DNA of 27,023 nt from Larix sibirica (GCA_004151065.3 NWUY0300050352.1:1-27023), one strand, 5' to 3'; shown: positions 1 to 12,824, numbered from the stretch's first letter. Translations and numbers: made by a program. The notes: generated by a model from the letters alone, not told the origin.

Positions 1-1360
1 GGATGGTGGTGGGGATGTTGGAGGAGGGGATGGTAGTGGTAGGATGTAATATCCCCTCCACTACCCCAATATTTCTGTAGCAGAACTAAAAATAAAAAGA
101 TACAATGTACAAGATCTTGGCGAGAAGCTCAAAGTTCCGCCTTGCTAGAAATCACTGTAAGTATTATTATGTACTTCCTAAGTTGTTAATTGCATTTATA
201 GACTTAGGATACTGAAAGGCATGACACAACTAAATGATAGGGTAATGAATCCACTAGGGGAGAGGTTAAATGGATTGGAAGCCATGTGTTTGATGACGCG
301 ATTCATCTTAGTGCCTTGGGCACTTGAGGAAAGAACGAATAGTTTATGTTCACTTAATGGCCTAAAGTTTTAGGTGTCTTCCTAAAAATAATTATCCATC
401 GTAAACTAATAATGAGCTCTTATAGACTAAGCAAATAACATTCGTTTATTACCTGAATTATGGCTATGAACATAAAAAAAAAATAGTACTAGCTTAGTGA
501 TAATAATACTAAGTATTATTAACATGGCACAATATGCCATTAGTAATTACAAGAAGTAAAATAATTGTATGAGAATTATACCTTATTGGACAAGGTCCAA
601 TATAAATATATATATCTATATATGATGTGAAAGGAAGAGTATGTATTAAAAGAGTTTGAATAACAATTGATTTGATATTTATGTGTTGTGAACGGATTTT
701 TCGTTTACAAAAGGCACACTCCTCTTCAAAAGAATAATAAATACTTTAGATATGTAACTATTGTTTAAAAATATAGTTAACCCCACGTGTTAAGTGGGAA
801 GAAGAAAGCGCAACCATTTAGTCTTTGGTTGTTTCTTTGTGTTGAGGAGAGGAAAGAAAATGTCTCTCATGAAGAATGTTGCTTGTCCAACGCACAACTT
901 TAGTGGATACCCGGATGGCAGTTACAATATTTTGTGTTTTATTTAAAAAGAAAGGAAGGAAGGGAAATCTAGAAGGGAGGGGGGTCAGGCCACCAATATT
1001 ATCTACACTTCAATCCATTACACTTTCCAATGAAAATAAGGTACAGTCTCTCTCAAAGAGATTTTCTTAGAGAGTAGTTTTTTGTTCTATGTTGAAGAGT
1101 GATCTATATAAGAGATAAGACTCTATCCTTTAAACCCTTTTTACTTAGTATGTTTGACTATAACTTGATTCTGTGGTTGGATATCTTCTCAATATTATAT
1201 ATATAATGTTCTGCATTCGTATTGAAGAAAGGAAGTCCTCTAAATATTCTTATATATTTATACTGTGTTGACTATGTATAGTTGTGTGGTTATAGAGAGA
1301 AGAAGTAGTCCTCTTAATCTCCATGTAAATACATTATGATTTTAAAAATGTGCTTAGAGA
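1..1360. other. AT-rich intergenic DNA with a possible LTR edge
   Basis: No gene is supported here. A purine-rich run before position 45 leads into TGTAATATCCCC at 46, which looks like a polypurine tract next to a plant gypsy-type LTR start (TGTAAYAYCC). If so, the element body lies off the left edge. A TATA-like CTATATAAGAG near 1104 would fit an LTR promoter, but no LTR end, primer-binding site or second LTR is visible. The short open frame at 876-1070 has no recognisable domain and is treated as chance. Confidence 0.3.
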
Positions 1361-1590
1361 CGGGCGGTCTTGAACCGACCCCTATTAGTCCCTACTCATC
1401 CTGCTAAGCAGCAGGGAGTATAGAAATCGCTTTGGGCAATTGTATTAGTCTCTGCACAGATTCCAAAACGTTTTATCCTAAATTTTCTGGGTGATATTCC
1501 CTTCTAGCCAATCAGGAACTTCTAAGCATTATTTGGCCTCTTTTCAAGGCACAGGCTAATTTTCATTGTTGCTCTAATTCAGTGCTTTCC

Positions 1591-1720
1591 TTGCCCAGGG
1601 GGACTTTGGCTGGCCTCCACTTTCCTTTCCCACGGGGACTTCGACTGTCCTCCACTAGCATGTCATGCATTCCCTCCACCTGCGTGTCATGCATTTGTAA
1701 TGCATGTCATGCATTTGCAA
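1591..1720. repeat. Cluster of short direct repeats, locally GC-richer
   Basis: A block containing GGGGACTT followed by CCTCCACT occurs twice with a 35-bp offset (about 1599-1621 and 1634-1656). It is followed by three copies of TGTCATGCAT at 1661, 1685 and 1705. The CATGCA core resembles the plant RY element, but the context is decayed repeat DNA, so no regulatory role is claimed. The open frame across it (1582-1773) shows no protein domain. Confidence 0.5.
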
Positions 1721-2001
1721 CATGCCCACAATGTGTGCTCAATGTGTTTCATTCACTTGAAATCGTTGGATAATTTATAAATATCTCTCTCTAATCTTGT
1801 TTTAATGATATTATCCCATAATAGAGTCGTTGAAATCTAAAAATCATTGACATATGGTACACAAACTTTTGGTAAATTTAATCCTGGTTACATTAGCATG
1901 GCTCTTTAACCTAGAATATTTATCATATTTCTTAGTCTCCCTAATATAGTAAGCAATTACATGTTACAAGCATGGTACTACATATATTCTCTCCCTAAAC
2001 C

Positions 2002-2061
2002 AAATATTAAATTTTGCACTTTTATAAATGAAAATATTAAATTTTGCATTTTTATAAATGA
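2002..2061. repeat. 30-bp tandem duplication
   Basis: Two nearly identical 30-bp units (2002-2031 and 2032-2061) in AT-rich DNA, each containing AAATATTAAATTTTGCA followed by TTTTATAAATG. Confidence 0.8.
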
Positions 2062-3544
2062 AGATGAAATAACATTTTTTACAATATTTTTCTCTTAACT
2101 TATATACATTGAATTAAGGAAAAAAATCACTGATGAAAAAAATACACTTATTAATAGTATAATTAAGTTGATGTCTTTCCACTTGAATTCAAATAGATCC
2201 ATCCACAATATTGACGTGCGAATAAAGCCTAGATTGAAAATTAAAGTATGTATTTAGTGTTTGGCACAATAGTCAAAATCAAGTTGATAAACATTCTAGC
2301 TTGTATCAATATTATTGGCCTTTCATTATCATTAACGTTGTTTTCATTTCAAAACTTTCACAACATTGATACATTCATCTTCATTTACAATAATTGGTCA
2401 CTAAGAGCATCCTCACTTATTAATGCTTGAGGCTTTGTCTTATCTTTCTTCACTTAGAAGGATGATAATGGTAATTAGGAATATTATTTTTCGAGGTATA
2501 TCTGTACCCCATGGACTCTATTGCAGACTCTGTTGTGAACAAGTTGGAATTGTGCTTGATAGATTAGATGTTGATTCACGTTGATCCATTGTAGGCCAAC
2601 ATATATCATTCACCATTCGTACCTACAATATATGTATACTTATTTCCAAGGTAACATATATCTTCATCATTCTTCATTCACTTTGTGCAATATACATAAA
2701 AGAATATATACGCACAAGATATTGTATCTAACTTATCTTGATGTCAAGAGTACTTGTCAACATAGATAACAAAAGAGAAACTTTAACCGAACTCATCTTG
2801 TTGTAATGAATACTATTGCGTGTGAAAATAATAAAATCCAAATGAGACCAGTCTAGAGTTCTATATGGTGAAATTATGTTTGCTTTAAGAAACATTCTAT
2901 AAATATGAAATTCATATTTAAAGAGAAAATATATTGGTAGAAACTTGGCCCTATTAGTTCATATGTAATCAATGGACTCTTTGTTTCCAAATGAGTAAAT
3001 AATGTAAGTAATAGTTCTTTCAAATTTTATTTCCTCATTTTGAACACCAAACTAAAAGGAAATATGCAAATAGATAGTTTGTCTTGGATAAAAATCATGC
3101 AAAATTAAACAAATTATATTTACACAAGAGCTTGTATGCGACTATGCATAGGATGCTTTCACATCCTTCCCAATAGCCATAAACATAACTATTTTGATCT
3201 GACTACCCCGACACATAATTAAAACTTTGTTTGAGAAATTGTTATTAACAAACGGCATGCAAATAATAAATATGGTTGTCATGATTCCCAACCTACTAAG
3301 CTTGCTTATCTGATGACAATCAACTGTATACGTTGTCCGTTTAATCAAAAGGGACAAGTATTTTGGTTGTTATTCCACATTATTAAAGCACATTGAGATG
3401 TGGCCATCCTACATGCAAGTAAATAACCAATTTACTTATTAAGATAGCAATTTGAGAGTGCAACACACTGGAACCGATTTTAAGAACTGGGTAACAAAAA
3501 CTCAAGTTACTTATTCTATATTACTACTTTTTGTAGGCTAGAAT
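2062..3544. other. AT-rich intergenic DNA, no feature
   Basis: Both strands carry frequent stops and only short open frames without recognisable domains. I see no RNA gene or element boundary. Confidence 0.5.
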
Positions 3545-3650
3545 GGGATTTACCTTTGGAATGTAATGACTGGGTAAATAACCTCTGGATTACAGTGACC
3601 AGGGATCGAACTAGATCATAGCAGTCAAGGCCTGATAATGAAAAACAAAA
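3545..3650 (-). mobile_element. Possible SINE relic (B-box-like sequence)
   Basis: On the minus strand GTTCGATCCCT (plus 3601-3611) matches the RNA polymerase III B-box consensus GWTCRANNC. It is followed by about 60 bp that looks less random than its surroundings. No convincing A box or A-rich tail was found, so this may be a SINE fragment or chance. Confidence 0.2.
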
Positions 3651-5350
3651 GGCTTAATTGAGCTTAAGGGAGGAAGTGGTTTTGGAACGACGCAGTTGAA
3701 AAAGAGACTAAGAAAAATAAGTGGAAGAAATTTGATCGTGATGCTTGACTTAAGTTATCACCCATCAATAATAAGTTGTCTAACGCTTATGACTACACAC
3801 TATTTGTTTGCAACGCTAGTCCATCAATACCATGTTAGCTTTATTTGAATAGCTATCAAAATAATCAAGGTCTCAATCCTAAAGAATCTATTTTCTATGT
3901 CTTAATTCCTAATGTTATGTTAAAAGAAACTAAACTACTATCTTATTCTTTCCATCACTTTATAAAGAAGTAATAATTTTGAATAAACAATAATTTTATA
4001 AAAAGCTATAATTATACAACACCACTTTCTATTTTCTACTCTTAATACTAGTACTAAATACTTAGTATATGCATAAACGCATGGATAGATGATATGAGGA
4101 TACTTAACTAATAAAGATAATATTATGTTACTAACTAAACCAACTTGATTCTATATAATTGCGTATGATCTAATACTTCTAACTTATATAATCCTTATAA
4201 TCACTAAGTTATTTAGAGTTCCTTCTTACTCCTTTTTTAAGAGAACTCCTTGACTTTAAGACTAAGGATCTAATATGAGTGCTTTAAATATTCTAACTTT
4301 CTACTAACTTCTAACTATATGGTCAAGAGTAATTTATAACTTTATGTGGTGTAGAGTGCTTTAGATGCTTTTGAAATCTCGATTAATATTTTAAATTAAG
4401 TTTTACGTTTTCTAATATTATATAACTATGAAATTTTAAAAGCATTTAATGCATTATGTTATTAATGTTATTAGGATGATATTAACACAATTTTAATTAT
4501 TTTGTGGACAATGCTAAATTTTAAAACCAATTAAATAATCTATTTCATCGAGAGCCTCACAACTGTTCCATATACTACTATTAGATATCTTATTGAATCC
4601 CTTGCTTGGTAAGCTATAACAAACAAAGAAAGAAGCTTCACTAACCAAATAAACTTCAACATCTACAGAATCCATTGAACCAACTACTGCTACTAGTGGA
4701 CAAGAAACATACTATGACTCTCAAACTCAAAAACTAGGACCTAGGATATAAACATAATTAAAAGCAATATAATTATATTGGATTGAATTTTAATGCAATA
4801 TTTTTTTCTTTTTGAATTATAGTTGGGTAACTTGATTGAACAATAACTTAGGACAGGGACTTTGCTGCTTATAACAATATGAAAATAGAAATACAAAATT
4901 AGATATCAATCACTCACTCAACGTTCTCATCATGTAAAAACGAAAACCAGGTTACAGTTTCTCATCAATCAGGGATCGATGAAGGAGTTGACATAACCCA
5001 TTGCAAATGAGTTGGTAGATCGTGTGATTCTCTCACGAAGAACAAGGTTGTAATTGTTGCTTCTTCCGAAGAAGGATCAATAACCTACTTTACATTCCCA
5101 AATGTTTTGCTTTTTGTTCCTACTAATATTTTTTTTTTCATCATGCTAATGCTATCCAGTTTAACTTTAAACAACTCATGGCCACTTCTTCATTTCTTTA
5201 TAGTCAGGGTATTACTCACAGCTGCAATCTCTAATAATTAAATGAAATGTCACTACTTTTTCCACCATGCCAGAAATTTCAAAGTCTTCACTTCTGCAGG
5301 ACAATATTTGTTTTGATACTGTAAATTTTCTCTATTGAAATATGCAGGAT
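3651..5350. other. AT-rich intergenic DNA, no feature
   Basis: I see nothing supportable as a gene. The stretch near 4380-4540 is very AT-rich and partly self-complementary, without clear terminal inverted repeats or a target duplication. Confidence 0.5.
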
Positions 5351-5705
5351 TATAAATCTAGATTAGATTTTCCTATGCAATTATGTTCAAGACTTGCAAT
5401 GTTTCTAATCGAAACAATGAAAACTGAAATCATCGCCATCTGGTTCAAGTATACCAAAAAAATCTACATGCCTATAAATCCAGAAAAAAAAAATATTAGA
5501 TTAGCTTTTCCTATGCAATTATGTTCAGGACTTGAAATGTTTCTAATCGAAGTAGTGAATACTAAAATCGATTCAAGTATACCAAAAAAATCTGCAGGCC
5601 TATAAATCTAGAAAAAAATCTTATATTAGCTTTTTCTATGCATTTATGTTCACGACTTGCAATGTTTCTAATCGAAGTAGTGAATATTGAAATCAGCAAG
5701 GATAC
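5351..5705. repeat. Three-copy tandem repeat, 122-128 bp units
   Basis: Units start at 5351, 5473 and 5601, each opening with TATAAATC and containing CTATGCA, ATTTATGTTCA-like and AATGTTTCTAATCGAA blocks. The third unit fades out near 5705. Spacing is 122 then 128 bp. The open frame at 5342-5605 is this repeat read through; its peptide is itself repetitive and is not evidence of a gene. Confidence 0.85.
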
Positions 5706-6613
5706 CAATTGTCAATTGTTCAAATGACCCGTAGTCATCATTTCTGCATCAAAGTCCAACAAATGGTCATGTTCCCATGCCACATGCAAAGTCTTCTACC
5801 ATTGTAGTTTCTATTAACGAGAATAAATTATTTCCTCATTAAGTTAGGAAGGGAAGTTGCATTTGGCAATATGCCAACAATTGATGTGCAATATGCCACA
5901 TAATGTAATCACCTAAAATTAAAAAAACTTAGACTTTTATTATTCATATGATTTTTATGACTTGGTAGGGACTTGAAGCTTTGCTTCTATTTCCCTTGTT
6001 GATATACTTAATGTTTACAGTAGATAGCATATTTCAAGCCATTGGAGAATGCATCGCCACCTCAAATGAGTTGATTAAGAGTAGGCACTCAACATAATAA
6101 TCTTGTAAAGCGAAAATGCATTATATAGCCAGAAGACAACCATACAAGTATTGCCAAGGTGTTGCATAAAACGAGCTATATAGGGATTTCCCATTAAGAT
6201 TCAACCCCTGTGCTAGACACGATAATTATTCCACCGAAATCAATCCATATTTATAATAATTATTATTATAATAATGTTTCTTATCAACTCAAATAATCAA
6301 TCATTTAAGATTGTTTTGCTCTAAAATAATTGCATCCAATACAACCTTATTAGTTATGGTTAGATATGAAGATGGTCTCATAAAAAAATATAACTGGTCA
6401 ATGCCAAAGAATTTATCTTGATTCACAAACACAAGCAATATACATTAATTTAGTAGCTTCCATAGCTTCCGTACAAAAAACCAATTAATTGTTTACTTTG
6501 TACAAGTTGCAACCATGGAAAGCAACTAGAAACTATTCGTTCATAAGGACTTATTATAATGTAACTATCTTGTTAAAACTTATAAGAAGGAAACACAAGT
6601 GTAAGAAAAACTA
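5706..6613. other. AT-rich intergenic DNA, no feature
   Basis: Nothing recognisable on either strand. This is the left flank of the LINE; I could not find a target-site duplication shared with its right flank. Confidence 0.5.
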
Positions 6614-6715
6614 TTTTAGGTGATGTCCTTTGCCAAACTAGAATACATATTTTTAGGTGATGTCCCTTGCTAAACTAGAATACAATTTTTTAGGTGATGT
6701 CCTTTTCCAAATGGC
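6614..6715 (+). repeat. 37-bp tandem repeat at the LINE 5' end
   Basis: TAGGTGATGTCC starts at 6617, 6654 and 6691, an exact 37-bp period, giving about 2.6 copies. It lies directly upstream of the LINE body and may be part of its 5' UTR, comparable in position to promoter monomers in some mammalian L1s. The alternative is a pre-existing repeat at the insertion site. Confidence 0.8.
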
Positions 6716-6932
6716 GGCATTTTCTAGGGTTTACAGTTTTGAGGAGTAGCATGACACTCACTAGCATCATGATGGGCACTCCTCTCGAAGCCTCTATGCT
6801 AGAAGGTCAACATACTTTTGTTGAGGCTTTCTGGCCTTCCAATACCAATTATCCGAGGGCACTATTATTGTAGGTACCATCCTCTTCTCATTAGGCTCCA
6901 CCTGTTTAGGTGCCTGTACCGACTTACGTCCC

Positions 6933-6984
6933 TCTCTGCAAACCGTCCAGAGACATTGTCTCTGCAAACCGTCCAGAGACATTG
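6933..6984 (+). repeat. 26-bp perfect tandem duplication in the LINE
   Basis: Two identical 26-bp units (6933-6958 and 6959-6984) beginning TCTCTGCAAACCGTCC. The length is not a multiple of three, so if this region once encoded the ORF1 N-terminus the duplication itself would be frame-breaking. Confidence 0.9.
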
Positions 6985-7067
6985 ATTACCTCCTGGGATC
7001 ATGTGCTCGGAAAACACATCATCAAAAGTAATTGATTTCAGCTCCCCCATGCAACCTGCCTCTATAA

Positions 7068-8604
7068 GTTTCACCTAGGACAGACTTTGGCTCTAAGGGC
7101 ATCCCCGACAAACTTCTTGTCTATCCTCCGAGTGCTCACCCTAAACCATGCATTAAGAAGATTGGTAAGAGTTTTCTCGCCCTTGGTGAAGATGTAGAGA
7201 TGAATGAAGCCATTTCCATGTCTGAAAACGCCCTGGTAGGATGCTTTGGAGGCCGTCAGCTTGGTTTACCTAGTTTTAGACTTTGGGTCTCTCGTACCTG
7301 GACTCCCTTTTTAGGCTATGTTCCCCATCTTTTTGCTCTTACCGGAGAATGGCTCGGGGTGGTATTTGACAAGGCAGAGGATACGACTACCATTCTCTTA
7401 GGGATTTGGGAGCTTGGCTCATCCACGCTCAACCTTGAAAGATGGACACCATTTTTTGGCTCAGAAACGGAGAAATGCTATAAGCAAGCCATCTGGGTCA
7501 AATTCCTAGGCCTCCCTCCTAAACTATGGTCTTCTAATATATTTCAGTTGTTGGGTAATGAGCTTGGCACCTTCTTGAAAACAGATATGGGGTTCCAAGA
7601 CTCGGGCGTCCTCTCCATAGCTAAGGTGTTGGTCGAACTTGTCCTTCGTGATGGCCTACCAAAGGAAATAAACATCTCATTTCGTAGGCGGTTATGGAAC
7701 AAGAGAATCGATTATCATGGTATTCCATTTCGGTGCAATGGTTGTCATTGTTATGGCCACCTCACCAAAGTATACAAGCAAGGTTTTGGGAAGAAAGTTT
7801 GGCAGAAGAAAGCGAGAAAGGAGACTTATGATGATGCTAATAAGGTGGCCCCCGCTACTCAACCATAGTCTACCAACAACCTACTGCCTCTACCGGGTCT
7901 TTGTCTTTCGTTGACGGGCTCGGATGATGATTTTGCTCTGACAGGTAAGCTCACACAGTCCTCCTCCTTTTTCTCATTGGGTTTGGAGGAATTCTTGTCT
8001 AGACCTACTATTTTTCCTAACCTTGCTCTTAAAAAGGTCTTCAACATGAGAGGATCCAATTCTTCATTTCCACTCTCCGAAGTTTCCCTGGTGGGTCTGC
8101 CATTGGCCCTTTCAACTATCAGTGGCATTTTTCCCTAGGGCCTTCCCCATCACAAGGCTTCATGCTTCACATAAGGGCTCTCCCATCCTACCACATTCCC
8201 TTAACATCTTCCACGTCCTTTAGACCCGACCCCACCATTCCCTTCCCTACCTCTCATTGTCTCCCCGACCCCCCTATCTTTCCTGGTGCTTCAGATACTG
8301 GCCCTCTCGGGACCAGCCATGTTTTAGACGTTATTGTTACTCCGACCATGAGGAGGATTCTACTAGAATCCTTATTTATTCTCGACTGTGGATATAACTT
8401 ACGATCTAAGTCTGGTAAAATGAAACGGTCAAGGCAAAGATTGGGTCCTATTCATGGTCTTTCCCTATATTCCCCCGGCTCAGAGGAAGGAGATCTAATA
8501 TGGATTCGGCTCGATTGAAGGCCATTGTTGAGGTCAATGCTGGTCCACAAAAAAACATCAAAGGATCACTTAAAGCAAGAAAACCCGGGAAAGGGTTACC
8601 TTAA
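7068..8604 (+). pseudogene. LINE ORF1 (DUF4283 / zinc-knuckle RNA-binding protein), broken
   Basis: ORF1 proteins of plant L1 elements bind element RNA in the retrotransposition particle. The longest intact piece is 7200-7868 (222 codons), and the frame is open upstream to 7068 without an ATG, so the true start lies in decayed sequence. The DUF4283 region covers roughly the first 140 residues of that piece (core LWVSRTW, then IWVKFLGLPPKLW). A CCHC knuckle follows as CNGCHCYGHLTKVY at 7734-7775: C179, C182 and H187 are kept but the final Cys is Tyr192. After a stop at 7866 the tail continues in other frames (7911-8138, 8162-8518). A basic C-terminal piece ends at the TAA at 8602-8604, just before ORF2. 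It is non-functional as it stands. Confidence 0.85.
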
Positions 8605-8612
8605 TTTTAGTC

Positions 8613-11600
8613 CTCTCCCTCAATGTCCGAGGATTAGGGATACACTCCAAAAAATTATCCCTGCAACGATTGGTAGAAGTTTACTGACCTGAGGTTCTAT
8701 TACTTCAAGAAAGTTTGGCTTCTGGGAAACATATAGTTGAGGATTTGAAAAGACTTTTACCGGGATGGGACTTTCTTTGTACAGATGTTCCGGTGGTTTG
8801 ATAACAGGTTGGCTTTCTTCACACTTCCTCTTGACCAATAGTTGGGACATACACTTGGTGTCGGGGACTGTTCTATTCTTCCACAAAACAAGGATGGCTT
8901 ATACATTTACTAATGTCTATGGGCCATACCAAAATCGTGAAGCTTTTTGGGATCATTTATGTACTCTCCGACTTCTTCAGGTGGACCGACTCATTATTGA
9001 TGGTGACCTAAACTTCACCATGGGGGATGCAGAGATCTGGAGCCCTCAATCCCATCGTGACCCACTTTCATATTTCTTTAGCAACATGCTCTTGAGATTC
9101 TCTTTGGTTGATATTCCACCAATACAGCTTAGTCCGACTTGGCGCAATATGAGGTCTGGTGATGCTTTTATTGCTAAATGCCTTGATTGATTCCTCCTTA
9201 ATGAAGGCACACTATGTTCAGCATCCTCTATTCAGCAATGGGTTGGGATTGGTGGTGACTCTAACCACCACCCCATCCTACTTGAATTATCTCTTGCTGT
9301 CAGAAAAGCACCGAATGGCTCAAGGACCAGGACTTCAAAGGCATGGTGGTCAAAGAATGGTCTCCTTTTGATAGAGGTAATGGTATCTTTGTTGCTGTGC
9401 AATTCAATAATAACCTCAAAACGATTAAGGCCATGGATATCCCATGGATTGAAAATAAAAGACGAGCCATCTCGTCTGAACTCAAGGATATTGAAGAAAG
9501 ATTGGAGGCTTTTTACGATCAATTTCCGGTAGGATTTTCCACTGAAGGTAAAAAACAGGATATCTCTCAGCTGGAGAGCAGAAAGAAGGAGATTTTACTT
9601 GAAGATGAGATCACAACCAAATTAAAAAGCAGGGCCTTATGGATACAGAAGGGCGATGACAATTCTAATTTTTTTCATAAGTATATACAACATAGAAAGA
9701 ATATTGATTCTATCTGGGAACTCTAGGATGAGATGGGCACTAAATTTTTGGGTTTTCAAGATCTATCTGACCTAATGGTCAACCACTTCTAGAAAGTATA
9801 CAAACAAGATGGTTAGATGTCTCTTCTACATATGATGAGTCTGGTTGGGGAATATCCGAACATGGTTAATGAAGAACAAGCATATGACCTCCAAAAACAT
9901 GTGTTTATTAAGGAACTCAAACAGGCGGTTCAATCTATGCAGCATGAGAAAAGCCAGGGCCCAGATGGTTGGGACATTGAATTCTATGAGGAATTCATTG
10001 ACTTGTTTGAGTTAGACATACTGGTTGTTATAGAGGAATCATGTTTAAAAGGGTGAATCCTTGCTGCGTTTAATTCTACTTTTATTGCCTTGATACCCAA
10101 GAAAGATAAAGGGGAAACTTTCAGGGACTACCGTCCGATCTCTCTTTGCAATTGTATTTATAAATTGACTGCTAAGGTCACTGCAAACATGATCTGTGGT
10201 ATATTGTCGGACGACATATCTCGGGAACAACATGCGTTCCTCAAAGGGAGAATCATACATGATGCGATAGGCACAGCATTGGAAGTGCTCCACTCTGCCA
10301 AACTCAAGAAAACACCCATAGTCATTCTCAAAATTGATCTTCATCGCACATATGACCAAGTGAACTACTACATACTGGTTTTCCTTTGGTGATAGTTAAT
10401 TGGATCATGTCGACTGTATAATCGATGTCTTTTGCAATTATTGTCAATGCATCAACTTCAAGTTTTTTTAGGCCTAGGAGGGGAATCAGCCAAGGTTGTC
10501 CGCTTGCCCCACTTTTATTCCTTCTTGTAGTGGAAGGACTGAGCTGAGCAATCCACCATGCTAAATCTCCGACGTCCTTTTATGGTTTTAAATTTGTGGC
10601 CAACCTCATTGTGACGCATCTATTGTTTGTCGATGACATATTGATATTTGCTATTGGATCTCGTAGAGACATGTTATCCATTAAAAAGATTCTTGACAGG
10701 TTTGAATTGGCAACGGGTATGTTCATAAACTCTGCAAAATCTACTTTATCTTCTATGAACATGGAGGTGGAGCATACTGCTTGGATACATGTCCTTTTCC
10801 CATTTATGTTGACTAATGCAGATTTGGGCCTACCATACTTGGGTTTCCTCATCAAACTGAATGATTATGGTATCAAAGATTGGTCTTGGTTGGTCAATAG
10901 GGTTGAAAGGAAAGTTAAGCTTTGGTGCAATTTATGGAGGTAAAAAGGTGGTAGATTGGTACTTATTAATTTTGTCATGGGGGCGTTGTTTGTCTACTGG
11001 ATGACACTTAACCACATTCCGACTGACACCATTAATACTATCCGGAAAATTTGTAGCAATTTCTTATGGAAGAAATATGACAACTCTTCCTCCTTCCATT
11101 GGATTGCCTGGGATAAACTCAGGCTGCCAAAATCATGGGGAGGATAGGGTATTAAGCATCTTGGGTGCTTTGCTAAAGCTCTTGTAGCCAAAAAAAATTG
11201 GCGACTATTCAAGTGTAGTAACTTATGGATGCCAGTCATACAATGCAAGTATATCTACTCTTTGACTATTGAGGACTGGATCAGAAGTTGATCCTTCAAG
11301 TATCAGAATATCTCCAACTCATGGTGAGTTGCTCTCAATGCATTTGATTTAGTGGCAGATGGTTTATGCTGGCGTATTGGGAATGGGGCATCAATTTGCC
11401 TCGGTATTGATCCATGGATCAACATTGCAAATTATTATAGGCTCCCTCCCCATATGATCGACCACCTACAGGACAGAGGGTTCTATTACTTGGCACAGGT
11501 ACATGATCCGGTCCATACTTCCTTTTCTAAACAAGGTTGGCTTGATGCAGATAGTACCGGTTTCCATAATAGAGACAAGCACATATGGGACACTTTTATG

Positions 11601-12694
11601 TCGAATCTTCATAACAATTCAATCCACTTGATCAATAGACCTGATGATATTATATGGATGATGAATAAGATTGAAGGCAGATACACCCCCAAGGTTGGCT
11701 ACGAGGTTCTATGTTTAGAATGCGGCAGACCGGATCCATAATGGTGGTTTAAGGTTGTCTGGGACATGGCATGTCCACTAAAAATGAGGTTATTTGTATG
11801 GCTTGCTCTCATGAACCGCATTCATGTCTGACATTTTCTACAAAGTAAGATCCATGAAGGCACGGGACAATGCCCTATGTGCAAATGTAGCGAAGAGACC
11901 ATCGATCAATTGCTCATTTCCTGCTCTTATATTCAACGGATCTATCGTGCTATTTCATTGTTTAAAGGGATCTTCTTTGTTTGGGATGACAACAATATTC
12001 AAGAGGCCTTGGGAAATTGGATAGAGGATCCAAGTGCATCCTATCGCATGGCTCTACCCATTATAGTCACGTGGTCTACATGGAACGCACGCAACTTGGC
12101 TACTTTTTAGGATAAATACATCCCTTCTATGGTTTATGTTCCAAAGTGTTTGGCCATCCTAGATTGCATGCTACAGAAAGATTCAGTACATCTCCCACAT
12201 TCCATTTCGATAGAAGAGGTGGACGTATCTTTCCCTTGGTGCTTCTTTGACAGAGCAACACAAGGTGATCCATAGGTGGGTGGTATGGGTAGAATTATCT
12301 GTTTCTCTGACCGCCAATGGATAAAATTCGTTGCTGCCTCTGGTCCAAGTACTAACAATAGAGCTGAGTTACTGGATATTAAATACACTCTTCTTTTAGC
12401 GGCTTCTATGGGTGTTAGATGCATTCAGGTATTTGGTGATTCACTGCTAGTGATCAATTGGATCAAACATATCTGGAGGCCTAGGAATATCACCCTTGGA
12501 GCTACTTTCGAGGAGGTGGATGGGATTGCAACACACTTCCTTTTAATATCATTCCAACATGTCCATAGATTAAGGAATCAAATGGCTGATCAATTATCTA
12601 AAGCAGGTTTACTTTTAGGATTAGGACGGCGGCAACAATGGGAATGCAACAATGATACCATCATGGAGGACGATCCGGGACCTATCCCCTTTTA
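8613..12694 (+). pseudogene. LINE ORF2 (endonuclease-RT-zf-RVT-RNase H polyprotein), broken
   Basis: ORF2 would nick target DNA and reverse-transcribe element RNA. The endonuclease opens with LSLNVRGLG (8613), then NVYGP and IDGDLNF (about 8910-9020), and SNHHPI near 9259 in place of the usual SDHxPI. The reverse transcriptase has LIPKKDKGETFRDYRPISL (about 10088), KIDLHRTYDQVNY (Asp at 10336), GISQGCPLAP (about 10482) and FVDD at 10626-10637. A zf-RVT region with CPMC lies near 11868. RNase H keeps its acidic residues: Asp 12249, Glu 12366, Asp 12438, Asp 12588. In-frame stops start at 8685, 9188, 9724, 9790, 9814, 10054, 10419, 10545, 10941, 11145, 11289, 11325, 11739, 11829, 12108 and 12273. 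Frame changes fall near 8790, 9300 and 10370, the last with lost sequence. Confidence 0.95.
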
Positions 12695-12824
12695 AGACAT
12701 TGACTACAATCTTCAAGATCAACTGTCTACTATAAGAGATTGTAGCTCTACATATTTGATTGGGTTGAACAAAATATACATCAAAAGAACACTGATTATA
12801 AATGACAAATGTAATGAACACATA

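Noticed and set aside
1361-1450. Possible tRNA or tRNA relic on the minus strand
   Set aside because: GGTTCAAGACC matches a B box, but the best A-box-like sequence is only about 30 bp upstream and no acceptor stem or cloverleaf forms. The local palindrome CCTGCTAAGCAGCAGG explains most of the apparent structure.
5342-5605. 87-codon open frame
   Set aside because: It is a read-through of the 122/128-bp tandem repeat and has no protein features beyond the repeat.
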